Assembly: GCA_026873275.1 (NCBI GenBank)
Contig: JANTUC010000004.1
Location: forward strand, 2,790,001 to 2,854,000
Length of the DNA: 64,000 bases
Direction of reading: 5' to 3'
Source of the DNA: Pseudopithomyces maydicus
Taxonomy: Eukaryota; Ascomycota; Dothideomycetes; Pleosporales; Didymosphaeriaceae
The first letter of the stretch is position 1. The number at the start of each line of letters is the position of its first letter. Under the pieces are notes generated by a model. It made no database searches, was not told where the DNA came from, and was given only the letters and a program-made list of their open reading frames with translations. Shown here piece after piece: positions 1-10,357 of this stretch. A program made the position numbers and the translations under genes.

Positions 1-204
1 AGCCGTGTGACGGAAGTTCGTTGGAGCTCTGTCGCGCGGTCTTGGCAAAGTTGTTAATCAGCAGTCTGAACCGCGGTGTGATTGGCCCACCGGAGGCCGC
101 CCACTCATCGTCACGGTATATCAATTCCTACTCATGATCATAAAACGAACATTTTATTTGTTACCTGTGTGTTAATTCTATTGTTGAGTCTCTGTATTTT
201 CGCC

Positions 205-408
205 ATGGAAACCGAACCCATCCCCCTCGACGTGGAAACACAGTGCGGCGTCCCACTGCCCAATGGTGGGCTCTGCACAAGAAGCCTAGCTTGCAAGAGA
301 CACAGCATGGCCTCGAAAAGGGCCGTAGCTGGAAGAAGCGCGCCATATGATCAACTGTTGGCACAACATCAGGCACAGAGACGGTCAGATCGATTGGAGG
401 CTTCATAA
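205..408 (+). CDS. Stand-alone SCA7 (ataxin-7/Sgf73-type) zinc-binding domain protein
   Basis: A 67-residue ORF that is almost entirely an SCA7 domain. It shows CGVPLPNGGLC, then LACKRH, KRAVAGRS and PYDQLLAQHQ, giving the C-x9-C-x5-C-x2-H zinc ligands. In known proteins (ataxin-7, yeast Sgf73) this domain binds nucleosomes or anchors the deubiquitinase module of SAGA and sits inside a protein of several hundred residues. Here the ORF ends about ten residues after the domain and nothing recognisable precedes the ATG at 205. The same frame is open back to about 82 and would add a hydrophobic stretch, but that looks like translated UTR. It may be a short paralog, the last exon of a gene whose 5' part lies left of the window, or a decayed copy. 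Confidence 0.55.
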   Translation: METEPIPLDVETQCGVPLPNGGLCTRSLACKRHSMASKRAVAGRSAPYDQLLAQHQAQRRSDRLEAS

Positions 409-472
409 ATAACGTACGTTTGGTTAACATAGTTAACCATCAACGACGCCGACTACCCATTCGGTTATTAGA

Positions 473-2052
473 TCACGGGAATGCATCATAGTCTCCGAGC
501 CCTTGACACACCCCATCTACCTCGAGGCTCTCCACATATTGTACCGCCTTTTCACCCGCACCAAACCGAATTACCTTACCGTTTCTCGCTTCTCGGGCAT
601 CCAGAGCTTCCCAACCAAGCTCCCCAGGACCGTGGTATGGGTCCTTCACGAACGCCAGAACATGCTCTTGCATTGCCCGGCTCGTCTCTCTCTCGATCTC
701 CGGCACATCTCCAACGCCTTGTACAAGTTCATATGTTCCAAACACCATCGGTATATCCTCGCCATGCCACGCCCCAGTCCACGCGAGAGGATTAAGGTTC
801 GGATATATACCAGCATACTGGTAGCGATAAACCGGTACTGAGACCTCGTTGCGCTCCAAGGTGGATGTAAAAGCCGGACAAACAAATCCCCCAAGCTCTA
901 TGGCGAGAATGACTTCCTGTGGGAACCCTGCGCTCTGGTTCTGTGCCGGGAATGGAACCAGCGAACTGGCTTCATTCGCCGTGTTCGATATGATAGCCGG
1001 AAGACGTGCTATCTTCCCAGCTTTCGCTCGTCCAGCATAGTCCGAGAACACAATTCGCTCGTCCACCACCGGTGTGAAGGACAAGGCTGGTGTCGTCCCC
1101 CTATCCCCATATCGCCCGATGAAATTCGATATATCCTCAAACGGAACACCGCGCATACATTCGAGTAGCGCCTCACTTCCATTTCCGACCTCACACCCAA
1201 CACTCTGCGCCACAAACGTAAAGTTCGAAAACGCCTCATCCACGACCCCCGCCGCGCTAAACGCCGTCCCGGACATCAAAAAATACGCCCTCGCAATCGG
1301 ATCCTCGTGATACGCATACGCATGCGCATCCGTGGACATCGACCCCGCCGACTGCCCCCACTGCGTAATCGCGCCGGGATCCCCCCAAACGCCCCGATAT
1401 TCTCCCGCACCCACTCCAGCGCCATCCTCTGGTCCAAGATCCCGAGATTCTGCTCCTCCAGCCCGGGGGCGTTGGGAAACCCGAAGATGTTCAGACGGTA
1501 GTTGAGCGTCACCACGATGTGCGATTGCGAGCGCTCGATCCACCCCGCGGGGTCGTAGTACCCTGAGTCTATGCCGCCGCTTGTGAAACCGCCGCCTGGT
1601 AGGAAGACTAGGACGGGGAGGTTCGAAGTTGGCGTTGCGGTGGTGGGCGTCCAGATTGCGAGGTAGAGACAGTCTTCGGAGGTGGTTGCGCCGACGAGGC
1701 CGGAGGTGGAGTTTTGAGCGCCGGTGTTGATCATGGCGCCTTTGGCGAAATAGGTACTGAGGAGAGATGGTGTTGAGCTGATGAACTGGGGGCATGATGG
1801 TGGTAGACCGATCGCGTTGTGATGCTTGTCTGATTCGGGTAGCTTTTGTGGTGGTAGCCATCTACGCGCCTGGGTTGGGGGTTCAGCAAAGGCGATGGAG
1901 CGAAATTGCCGTGTCTGAGGGTACTTGGGGTCTATCAACCCAGTATATACTCCGGTAATAGTCTTGATTGTAGCATGATCCGTCGCATTGGCGTTCGCAC
2001 TGCAGGCAATGACGAAGTTGACAAGAGCGAGTGATGGGAGTGAGATTTTCAT
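473..2052 (-). CDS. Secreted type-B carboxylesterase (one frameshift)
   Basis: Alpha/beta-hydrolase of the carboxylesterase/lipase type B family, predicted to hydrolyse carboxylic esters outside the cell. An N-terminal signal peptide (about residues 1-22, MKISLPSLALVNFVIACSA) is followed by SEDCLYLAIW, the oxyanion-hole FLPGGGF, the nucleophile elbow GQSAG (Ser), NTANEAS (acid) and AWHGEDIP (His). The frame changes inside the conserved GAFGGDP segment, at a run of six C on the plus strand (1381-1386). One extra G on the coding strand restores FGGDPGAITQWGQSAGS, and the whole becomes 526 residues, normal for the family. No intron is needed. A TATATAA lies about 50 nt upstream of the start. It is divergent from the next esterase. 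A genuine pseudogene is possible, but the same kind of break recurs across the window. Confidence 0.85.
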
Positions 2053-2982
2053 CGTTCTTTCCTCACGAATAACGTATTTTCACAGCAAGCCATTGTCGCA
2101 TTATATACCCTCGCCACTATCTTGAAATCGAATCCTCGGAAGCCACACTCGTACTTTGTGGACTTGGTACCAGATTAGTACCTCCTTTGACACCATGGGC
2201 TAACCTAAACAGGTAATTTACGAACACTGCGGCACTCGTGCAGGCTCGGACGTCCGTGCCCATAAATCAATGGCGGTACAATGCGAAAACATCAAATTGA
2301 GGTCTGAATCAGTATTTAGACCTCATTATCATATCGGCCCCCATCTCAGCTCCTCGTTATGCACAACACCGCTGTAATCGCTGCCAAGTCGTCTTTCCTT
2401 GGACCTACTTCCATAGGCATAGCTCGAGCGCCACGACTCCATAATTTTCAGTTTTTATACTCCAGGCGGTATGCCACGATCCAGCTTGCAAGGAAATATA
2501 TTCTTCCACTACAGCGCTTTTTGGGTTGAAAATTGCTCTTCGGAGAATATATATCCTGTGTGTTGATGTCTCGTGTGGGGAATGTGTGGGGTAGACTAGA
2601 GGTACTTATTCGAGGTATACGAGGTACGACCGTTGATACATCACGGCGGAAATATCATGCTGGGCAAAGCTGACACTCGCTAAGTCAACAAGTATCTTGC
2701 AAAATTGCAACTATTTATATTGCTCATCAACAATCTTCGAATCCAATCTACCGGACCACGCATCTGCAACACATGCATACTCCACGCTCCCCACGTTCCC
2801 CAGACGTACTTCACCCGCACATCACCCGGTCATTGGTGGATTTTGCCCCCTCTCCGCGCTCTAGTCCCCCCGACACCTAACCTTCCTCTCGGCCCCGGAA
2901 ATGACATCTCGAGCGGCTTCAGTCCCATAAATATGTCGTGGTGCGCGATGCGCAAAGCCCAAGGCCACCCCCAGCCAGCAAG
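2053..2982. promoter_or_regulatory. Shared intergenic region between two divergent carboxylesterases
   Basis: 930 bases between the two esterase start codons. For the minus-strand gene, TATATAA reads at 2101-2107 on the minus strand. For the plus-strand gene an AT-rich stretch (ctatttatattgc) lies near 2710. I see no ORF with recognisable protein features. The head-to-head arrangement allows co-regulation, but no specific operator can be identified by eye. Confidence 0.4.
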
Positions 2983-4647
2983 ATGCGGACATCATCGCTA
3001 GTGTCAGCGACGCTCTTTGCCACAGCATCGGCATCTCAAGCACCAATCGTGCACTCGAAGGCTGGTATCTTCCACGGTCGCTACCTGCCGACTTTTGACC
3101 AGGATGTCTTTCTGGGTATCAAGTTCGCGCCGAAGCCGGAGCGGTTCAGTCCCGCGGTGTTGAGTGCGGATGCGCCGAGGGGGAGTTCGATGCCACACAG
3201 TATGGAGTGGATTGTACGGGGTACGGTTCTGATACAAATACGCTTGTGGGTGGAGGGTTGACGACCTTGGGGGAAGATTGCTTGCATTTGAACATCGTCC
3301 GGCCAAAGGTGAAGAAGGGGAAAGAGCAATTGCCGGTTTTGCTGTGGATTTATGGCGGCGGCTGGCAGCAGGGTGCTACGAGTGACCCAAGGTACGTACG
3401 AACATGGTACCTCGCATTAACGCATTCGGGGTTCTAATAGCTGTAGGTACAACATGAGCTACATCGTCGAACAATCAGTGCAAAACAACAAGCCCGTCAT
3501 CGGCATCTCGATCAACTACCGCATGGCAGCATTCGGATTCCTCTACGGAAAAGAAGTCGAAGCAGCCGGGACCCAGAATCTCGGCCTCCGTGACCAACGT
3601 CTGGCGCTCAAATGGGTGAACAGACACATTTCTGCGTTTGGAGGCGATCCCCGCAAAGTTACCATCTGGGGCGAATCCGCCGGCGCGTATTCCGTAGGCG
3701 ACCACATCAATGCGTACGATGGCAATACTGAAGGTCTGTTTCGTGCGGCTATCCTCGAGAGCGGCGGTGCGATTGGTCCGCCGCTCAACGGCACGGACTG
3801 GTACCAGCATATGTACGACAGTTTGGCCCAGAGCGTTGGATGTGCTACCGCCAACGACACGCTCCAGTGCATGCGGGAAGTGCCATATGAAACCATCGCG
3901 CCGTACGGCTATGTCGGCCTCGAGTGGTTCCATGTCCTCGACGGTTCTTTCGTCCCACGGTACGGTCAGCAATCCCTCACGCAGGGCAAATTCGCGAAGA
4001 TCCCGATAATCGTAGGTACAAATACGGACGAGGGTTTTGGCGTCAACGGCGTGGACACCGACGCCCAGGCTATCGATCAGCTCACGCATTCTAAGCGGTG
4101 GAACGTCAACACGGAAGAAGCACAGCGGATACTAGATCTGTACCCTAACGATCCTACAGTCGGCGCGCCGTATGGCTGGGGAAATAAGACATGGCCACAA
4201 TACGGCCTGCAATATAAGCGCTACACGAGCATCGCGACAGACATCACCATGTTTGCACCTAGGAGGCTGCTAGCCGAGAGCATGAGCAACTACATCGACA
4301 AGGTGTATTCATACCGGTGGGATGCCCCGAAGTTTAACAATACGCCGACTACAATCGGTGTTAATCATTTCTCCGAGATACCATTCGTATTCGGCAACCC
4401 GGAGCAGACACTCACGCCTCTGGGGAACAGCACAGAGAACATAGCGCTGTCCCACCTGGTCGGTAGAATGTGGACGTCGTTCGCGTACGATTTGAACCCT
4501 AATGGCCACGGTGTAAAGGGCATACCAGCCTGGCCGCAGTATAAAAAGAGCGTGTCGAATTTTGTATTCCGGAAGGATAAGAACTATATCGAAGCGGATG
4601 ATGATCGGAAAGAAGGCGTTGCATATATCAATAGTCTAGTACGATAA
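2983..4647 (+). CDS. Type-B carboxylesterase (one intron, one frameshift)
   Basis: Second carboxylesterase/lipase type B protein, head-to-head with the first. Exon 1 is 2983-3391, the intron 3392-3446 (GTACGT to CTGTAG, 55 nt), exon 2 is 3447-4647. MRTSSLVSATLFATASA is a probable signal peptide. Visible motifs are GEDCLHLNIV, the oxyanion-hole IYGGGW, nucleophile GESAG, acid NTDEG and NHFSEIPFVFG carrying the His. The frame changes at a G5 run (3179-3183). One additional G gives RGEFDATQYGVDC, the expected family segment, and a 536-residue protein. The ATG at 2983 is preferred over in-frame sequence from 2938 because it begins directly with the signal peptide. Substrate is unknown. Divergence between the two esterases is considerable, so this is not a very recent tandem duplicate. 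Confidence 0.85.
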
Positions 4648-4851
4648 ACACGAAGTTGTTTACGCCGTTTCTAAACAAACACCACCTCTACTCTACGCAT
4701 ACCAAAGATCTAAACTCAGTCCCAACTACACCACCGGTTTCTCACCCTCACCCCCCTCCCCATCATTCCCCTCCTTGCCCCCCTCCCCTCCCCCTCCCCC
4801 ACCACCCCAGCAAACCCCTCACAAACCCCCTCCCCCCATCCCTCCCCGTCC

Positions 4852-6038
4852 TCACCGCGACCCTCCTTCCCCCCTTACAACCCACTTCAACGGCCCCTCC
4901 GGCAACCTGTCCCTCTCCTCCCCCACCCACCTCAACTGCCTCCTCAGCCCCTCATCCAACACAGGTGTCGCCCCCGGCTCGTACTCGAACTTGCCGCCAA
5001 ACTGCACGGGGATGTTTTCGGGGGCGATGGTCTCGCTCAGGCGCGGGAGCGTCTCCGAGGGCGTCAGGAACGTGATTTTGGAGGTCGTGCGCGGGTCGAT
5101 GAAGTGTTTGAGGAGGGCCCAGAGGCGCGGGAAGTAGGGGGAGTTGGCTACCTGGTTGGGGGTTAGTGGGTGAGGGGGAAGAAGGGTGTGTGTAAGAAAT
5201 ACATATACTCAAAGAAAAATACATGTTACATGTGTATCAAAACCGACGTTTCGGCATTGGAAGACAATCGAAAATTAGATATACATACATAGATCGTGTC
5301 CAGCACCTCCGGGTAGCACGTCGCCAGTATCTTACTTATGTTCTGCGCGTAGTTACGCACGCTCCACGCTTGCTTCAGCCCGAAGCTCGAGACGTCGACA
5401 ATGACGACGGTCCCCGTGATGGGTTCCTCCGGCGAGGGTCTATCGCGCATGGCGGTGCACAGGGGAAGCGTGAAGCGCACCAGTGTGTCGTAAAAAGCAA
5501 AGGCACGCTGTGCCTGGTTTGGTTCCGATGCAGAGTCTGTCTGCGGCAGGGTACCTGATTGTTCGTAGGCCTGGATGGTGGCTTGGTCCAGGGCGGCTAC
5601 GTCGTAGGCGTAGATGGGGAGGCCGTTGGTGTTGCGGCGGCCGGTCCAGTGGGGGTACTGAGGGGGTTAGTCAGATGATAAGGGAGGGTGGAAAAGGAGG
5701 GAGGACCATTTTGCGGGTTTGCTCGTAGATTTTGACGTCGATGTTGGAGTAGGTGGCGATGTCGTTGACTTGCTTGCGGGCTGAGAGGGAGTCTTTGAAT
5801 TGCTGGAGGGCGGCGGCGGGGTCGCTGTTGCGGCCGATGAAGAACCTTCTGTGGAAAATATTAGAAGGCGAATCTATCAGATGTTGTATAGAGGTGTGTA
5901 CTTCAAGGTGGAGGTGTCATTGATGCCATCGATTGTGTCTTCCGGTGCAAGCTCAGCAGGTCGCTCCAAGAGACCTTCTTTCCTGCATAATTCAACGAAT
6001 TCTTCGAAACGAGAGGGTGGGTTGATCGTTGAAGTCAT
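4852..6038 (-). CDS. CRAL-TRIO (Sec14-like) phospholipid-transfer protein
   Basis: Four-exon gene: 6038-5902, 5848-5707, 5657-5289 and 5151-4852, with introns 5849-5901, 5658-5706 and 5152-5288. All have GT-AG ends and preserve phase. The product is about 315 residues. The N-terminal CRAL-TRIO-N helix region contains DTSTLKRFFIGRNSDPAAAL and YEQTRKM. The lipid-binding fold follows with YPHWTGRRNTNGLPIYAYDV, GTVVIVDVSSFGLKQAW, ILATCYPEVLDTI, YVANSPYFPRLWALLKHFID and IPVQFGGK. Sec14 proteins exchange phosphatidylinositol and phosphatidylcholine and tune lipid metabolism at the Golgi and other membranes. The start at 6038 is chosen because homologs begin near INPP..FEEF. The frame stays open upstream to 6185, probably UTR. 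The gene is divergent from the terpene cyclase. Confidence 0.85.
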
Positions 6039-7038
6039 GACTGCCAATCCTGCTCCGGATACTACCAAGGAGATCTTGCGCTTGGTGCAGGCAGGCAGGG
6101 GTGCTCTGTAGGGGTAAGGGAAGTCTTTCTTGGCGACTCTGCGCAATACACGGATAATGATCATGCAGTTCTGACTGCTACTCACGAAAACACGTGAATC
6201 CTGAAATCAAAGGTGCTAGCGATCCGGAGCTTAATCGGTTAGACACGTGTGGCGGGCACTTTTACTCGAATTTGCTTTTGAGAATTACTGCTGACTCTCT
6301 TGACGCCCGTTCGCTTACATCACCGCATGTGGCACTTCCCCGCCAATAGGGATGGAGGTACTGACATGGTCTCTATTGTTTATATCCTTCTACATAATGA
6401 CTTGTTGAACGAAAATTAGACAATGATGACGAACGTGCTGTACAGAACCGCTCTGCTGCTACCTCAACGAAATCGCGCAAGTTCCTCAAATATGTCCATC
6501 ATCGATCCCAGCATTAGCGGATGCCGCCCGAACCTTAAATTGTGGACTTTCCTAATACAGAGCAGGCAGTGCTACTTATACGAAGTAGATATAATACGGG
6601 ACATCTCATACTTTTAATGCCGAGTCTGACTCTTGGTAGTATTGTTTGACTATAATGAGCTGAAGCCGTTCACTAATCCCAAAGACCTCACGTCAGACCT
6701 CTTCTGTTCGAGGAGTAGTACGAGGGTGAAAGAGGGTGTCGTGCAATTTAATCCGCCAGTGGTAGTATCTGAACGTAGCAAAGCCTCATTCTCCAAGAGA
6801 ACTGTATTTGGGAACCCCACATGAACACACCTTATACGCTGCGTACTCGATTGGCATTTGAAAGAGGGTCTTCAATGCAACCTGACTGCATATTCGTACG
6901 TCATGTGCGACCTATAATGGTACATAGAAAAATACATTCAACATTTATTTATATTCACATGAACTGCTAATTTCATGTTCAGGCCTTTTCACTACTTGAT
7001 CTCCACACATCATCATCTTGATATCCATACTACACATC
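6039..7038. promoter_or_regulatory. Intergenic region between divergent Sec14-like gene and terpene cyclase
   Basis: About 1 kb of moderately AT-rich sequence holding the presumed promoters of both genes. Short ORFs at 6423-6617 and 6633-6824 resemble no protein family I know. No repeat or RNA gene seen. Confidence 0.4.
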
Positions 7039-8160
7039 ATGGAAGATGCTACGTCTATGCTCATCGATCTGTCGCAATACGAGCTGAACGGCCTATGCGA
7101 TGGTTATGAACTGAGAAGACACAAGCACGAAGATCGCGCAAATGCCGGTGCTCACGAAGCGCGAAAAGACTGGATCCAAAACATTGGACCATTATCCCAA
7201 TTCGGCGTCTACAACCCAATCAATGGCAATCTCATCGCTATCTTGTTTCCTCTTAGCATCCCCGAAAGGGTTCATGCACTGGCCTACATAGTCGAATGTA
7301 CGTTGGTAAAATCAACAGCTCAGACATGAGACAACCAGCTAACTCCCCTTCAGATATGTTTCTCCACGACGACGTCATCGAGGAAACACCCGCCAACAAC
7401 CCCGACAGCTCCCTCTGGCGACGAAACGCTCTCGAAGGACACAAGCGCTTCCAGGCCAAGATCTTAATGCAACTTACGACCATCGATGCCCCCTGTGGCC
7501 AGCGCGTCAAGGCCGCCTGGAAAGACTCCATCAACACCACCGTGCGCGACAAAGATACCTCCTTCAACACACTACAGGAATATCTAGACTTCCGCATCCT
7601 CGACGCCGGAGCCCCGTATGTACTCCCTGCACCCTATCCTCTCTACACATCACACTCACTATACTACCAGTGTCTCCGAAGCCTTGATGCTCTGGGGCAT
7701 GTCCCTTCTCCTCTCCGCAGACGAAGACGCCCTCCTCGCTCCCATCAAGTACCTCTGTTTCGCCGCCCTCAGCCTGACAAACGACTACTTCTCGTTCGAC
7801 ATCGAACTGGCCTCGATGCAGGATAGCGGTGCCGCGAAGATGACAAACGCGGTGTGGCTGCACATGCAATGGCACGGCGTAGATGCCCGCTCCGCTAAGG
7901 ACATGGTCCGGAAAGCCATCATACAGTTCGAGCAGGAGTTCCTTGCTGCGTCGGAGGGGTTCAAAAAGGTGCATGCGCCGCTTGATGAGCGGATGGAGCG
8001 CTATCTCGTGGCGTTGAAGTATCAGATTAGTGGGAACGTGGTGTGGCATATGAACTGTCCGCGGCATCACCCAGCGTTCCGATATGACGGTAATGCTGGG
8101 ATTGAGGATGAGATTACGAGGAAGTACCGGGCGGATTTCGCGAACGATGAAGTGGTGTAA
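7039..8160 (+). CDS. Class I terpene cyclase, stand-alone cyclase domain (no prenyltransferase domain)
   Basis: Exons 7039-7297, 7354-7615 and 7671-8160, introns of 56 and 55 nt, the second with a GTATGT donor. The product is 336 residues. It resembles the N-terminal cyclase half of chimeric fungal di/sesterterpene synthases (fusicoccadiene/ophiobolin type): YNPINGN near residue 63, the metal-binding HDDVIEE (Asp92, Asp93, Glu96), the second metal site NDYFSFDIE (211-219), LDFRILDAGAP, and GNVVWHMNCPRHH near the end. The family ionises a C15-C25 prenyl diphosphate with Mg2+ and cyclises it. Chimeric members continue into a prenyltransferase domain of about 350 residues. Here a TAA follows at once, and the 2.2 kb downstream has no aspartate-rich prenyltransferase motif. 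It is intact in frame. It would need substrate from a separate synthase. Product cannot be predicted. Confidence 0.85.
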
Positions 8161-9782
8161 TTGAACATTTTTTGTGCAAAGGGCGGCATACTTTGCGAAA
8201 AGAGGTGTATGTGGTTGACTGTAGTCCCGTCTTTTTGGGTCTTTTTGGTAGGCTACGAGATGGGCTAAGACGCTTCGAGTTTGCATTACCTTCAGCTAGT
8301 GGTAGATAGCTCTAGGACTTATTTTGTACCTTTCTGTACCTGGAAACTAAAACTAGACTGTTTTTGATACTGGCCATCTAATGACTAGTCTGCTTTACGT
8401 CACCAACTTCCTCGGTTCCCCTCCACGAGCCATCTCTTTAACCCCATTATGTGCCTGAAGATGATGCATGATCCCATTTCGAAGCTTCATCAAACCCTCC
8501 TATGATGCAGCGTTTTCGACACTCTAGAAAAATCCTAAAGAATTGTTTTTTTATTAATATCTGTCTATATATCGTCATTTTGTTCTCTAAAAAAGGTTAT
8601 GTCGCAGTATACTAAACACAATTGCACGCTTAATGATACTGAATAACAAAGTACAGCTATGACTTCATAGTTATGCACCGATACATGCATACGATGTGAT
8701 GTGGGTATATGGTGAAATTAAAGATACGAGCTTTACAATGCCAGGACGGACCGTTAGAATTAACCATACAAAATCAAGCCGAATTTAAGACTTTCGTTGC
8801 GAAGTGGAGGCTTTGGACACATTTCATAGTGTGGATACGTTATTGCGGCATATACTGATATATCTGTTAAATCAACAACTATTTTTTGATTGACCCGCCT
8901 GCTGTGCCTTTTTTTCCATTTACCGATAAGTGACCAAGAATGCAAGAGGATACCATGGAAAATCCCCACAACACATTCAAATAATATTTGACCCACTCAC
9001 ATCTATAAACAGAGTCTTTTTTTCGACCACGTGTTCAGGATGACAGCTCGTGTACAGTTAATCGAGATGTAGACCGCGAACCTGACATGTTCGACAGTGC
9101 AGATTCGGTTATTGTAGATGAAATGTTTTTACGGTTGGTAAAGTCAAGCTGAGATACATGTTTATTATATCCATATTTTGTAGTTGCATGCACTCCTGCT
9201 TAAGTCAGTAACTAGTAACGATATTTCCGATATATATGTAGCAGCACGCGACAACTCCTGTATTTACGTAGTGTTGCATATGCATATCCATTTCTCTTTA
9301 CCAATCTATATAGATATATATACCCAGGTTATTCGCCATCGCCCCATAGGCAACCACGCGTATCATGTAAATCTCACTCAGCCCTCTCACTACTCTCCTA
9401 ACCGTACATACGCCCCCACAGCACCAACCCTACCCACCTTCCACCCAACAAGAGCGAAAAAAAATTGGCAATTTCGCCACCTCTCTCTTCCCCCTCCCCT
9501 CCCAGCCCCAACCCACATCCACACACACCCCTCCCCTCTATCCATCTCCATCCCCACCCCACAAACCCACCACCCAGGCCCCCGGCTGCGAACCCGGGCC
9601 CATCCCATCTCATCTCATCTCACCCACGTGACCCCCCTCCCCTGGGCCTAGCCGAACCCAAATACATACCTACCGCACAGTGCACACCTACCCTTGCAAC
9701 GCAGCACACCTCACGCCCTCCTTCCTCATCACCCCACCCACGGGGGGTCTCTCCCTAGCCCAGCCTTTCTTTCTCCCCCCAA

Positions 9783-9811
9783 ACCCAGCCCAGCCCAGCC
9801 CAGCCCAACCT
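9783..9811. repeat. Pentanucleotide CCCAG/CAGCC tandem repeat
   Basis: About five tandem copies of cagcc in the protoglobin upstream region. A simple-sequence repeat with no visible coding role. Confidence 0.7.
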
Positions 9812-10020
9812 TCCCAAACCAGCAATTTTCCCGCTTCCATCGATCGCAGGAGGACCATGTCGTGCAACGCTGCGCACCAATGAGGAGCGACGAGGCTGGT
9901 TTCTTACAGTACCTTACCCCTGCGTTACGGCGGGGCGGCGTCGCGCTAGGGGTTGGGTTGGGACTAGTGGATCGCTGCGGTGCGGTGGGTAGCGTGGTGG
10001 TGGTACGATGGGATGCGTAT

Positions 10021-10066
10021 GTGGGATGAGATGGGATGGGATGGGATGGGATGGGATGAGGTGGGG
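10021..10066. repeat. Pentanucleotide GGGAT/ATGGG tandem repeat
   Basis: Consecutive gatgg/gggat units (gatgggatgggatggg and so on) over about 45 bases, 300 bp upstream of the protoglobin start. A likely length-polymorphic microsatellite. Related ATGGG runs occur at 16541-16600. Confidence 0.75.
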
Positions 10067-10357
10067 TCACGCCATGGTCGTGTTAGGTTGGGTTGGTGGT
10101 ATAAGGAGGGTTGAAGATGAGGGTACATACATACATACATAGGGTTGTTGTTATAGGTTTCTAAGAAGGGTTACTAAACACACGTATTTGTGTTCGCATA
10201 CACATCCACATTTGAGAGCGAAGCGGACCAAGATTTGGGACGAGATTAAGATCCAGATCCAACAGCTACATCTATTACCCGGAACTTTTCCAGTCTCGAA
10301 TCGATTTCACGAAGAGAGAAAGCGAGAGGGAACCTAGCTCCCAGTATACAGCCAGCC

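Larger units (their letters stand above)
8161..10357. other. Gene-free interval downstream of the terpene cyclase
   Basis: 2.2 kb. The first about 1.2 kb is AT-rich without credible ORFs. From about 9370 it becomes pyrimidine-rich (CCCTCCC, CCACCC tracts), typical of a fungal promoter/5' leader, and leads to the protoglobin start. It carries two simple repeats, listed separately. No prenyltransferase remnant, P450 or transporter seen. Confidence 0.5.

Noticed and set aside
3475..4089. 204-codon ORF antisense to the second carboxylesterase
   Set aside because: Overlaps the catalytic core of the esterase in the other strand and has no family resemblance.
9184..9651. 155-codon His/Pro/Thr-rich ORF before the protoglobin gene
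   Set aside because: Translation of C-rich simple sequence typical of fungal promoters. No conserved segment.
8161..10357. Search for a prenyltransferase domain completing the terpene cyclase
   Set aside because: No DDxxD-type segment, no long ORF and no frame-shifted continuation found on the plus strand.
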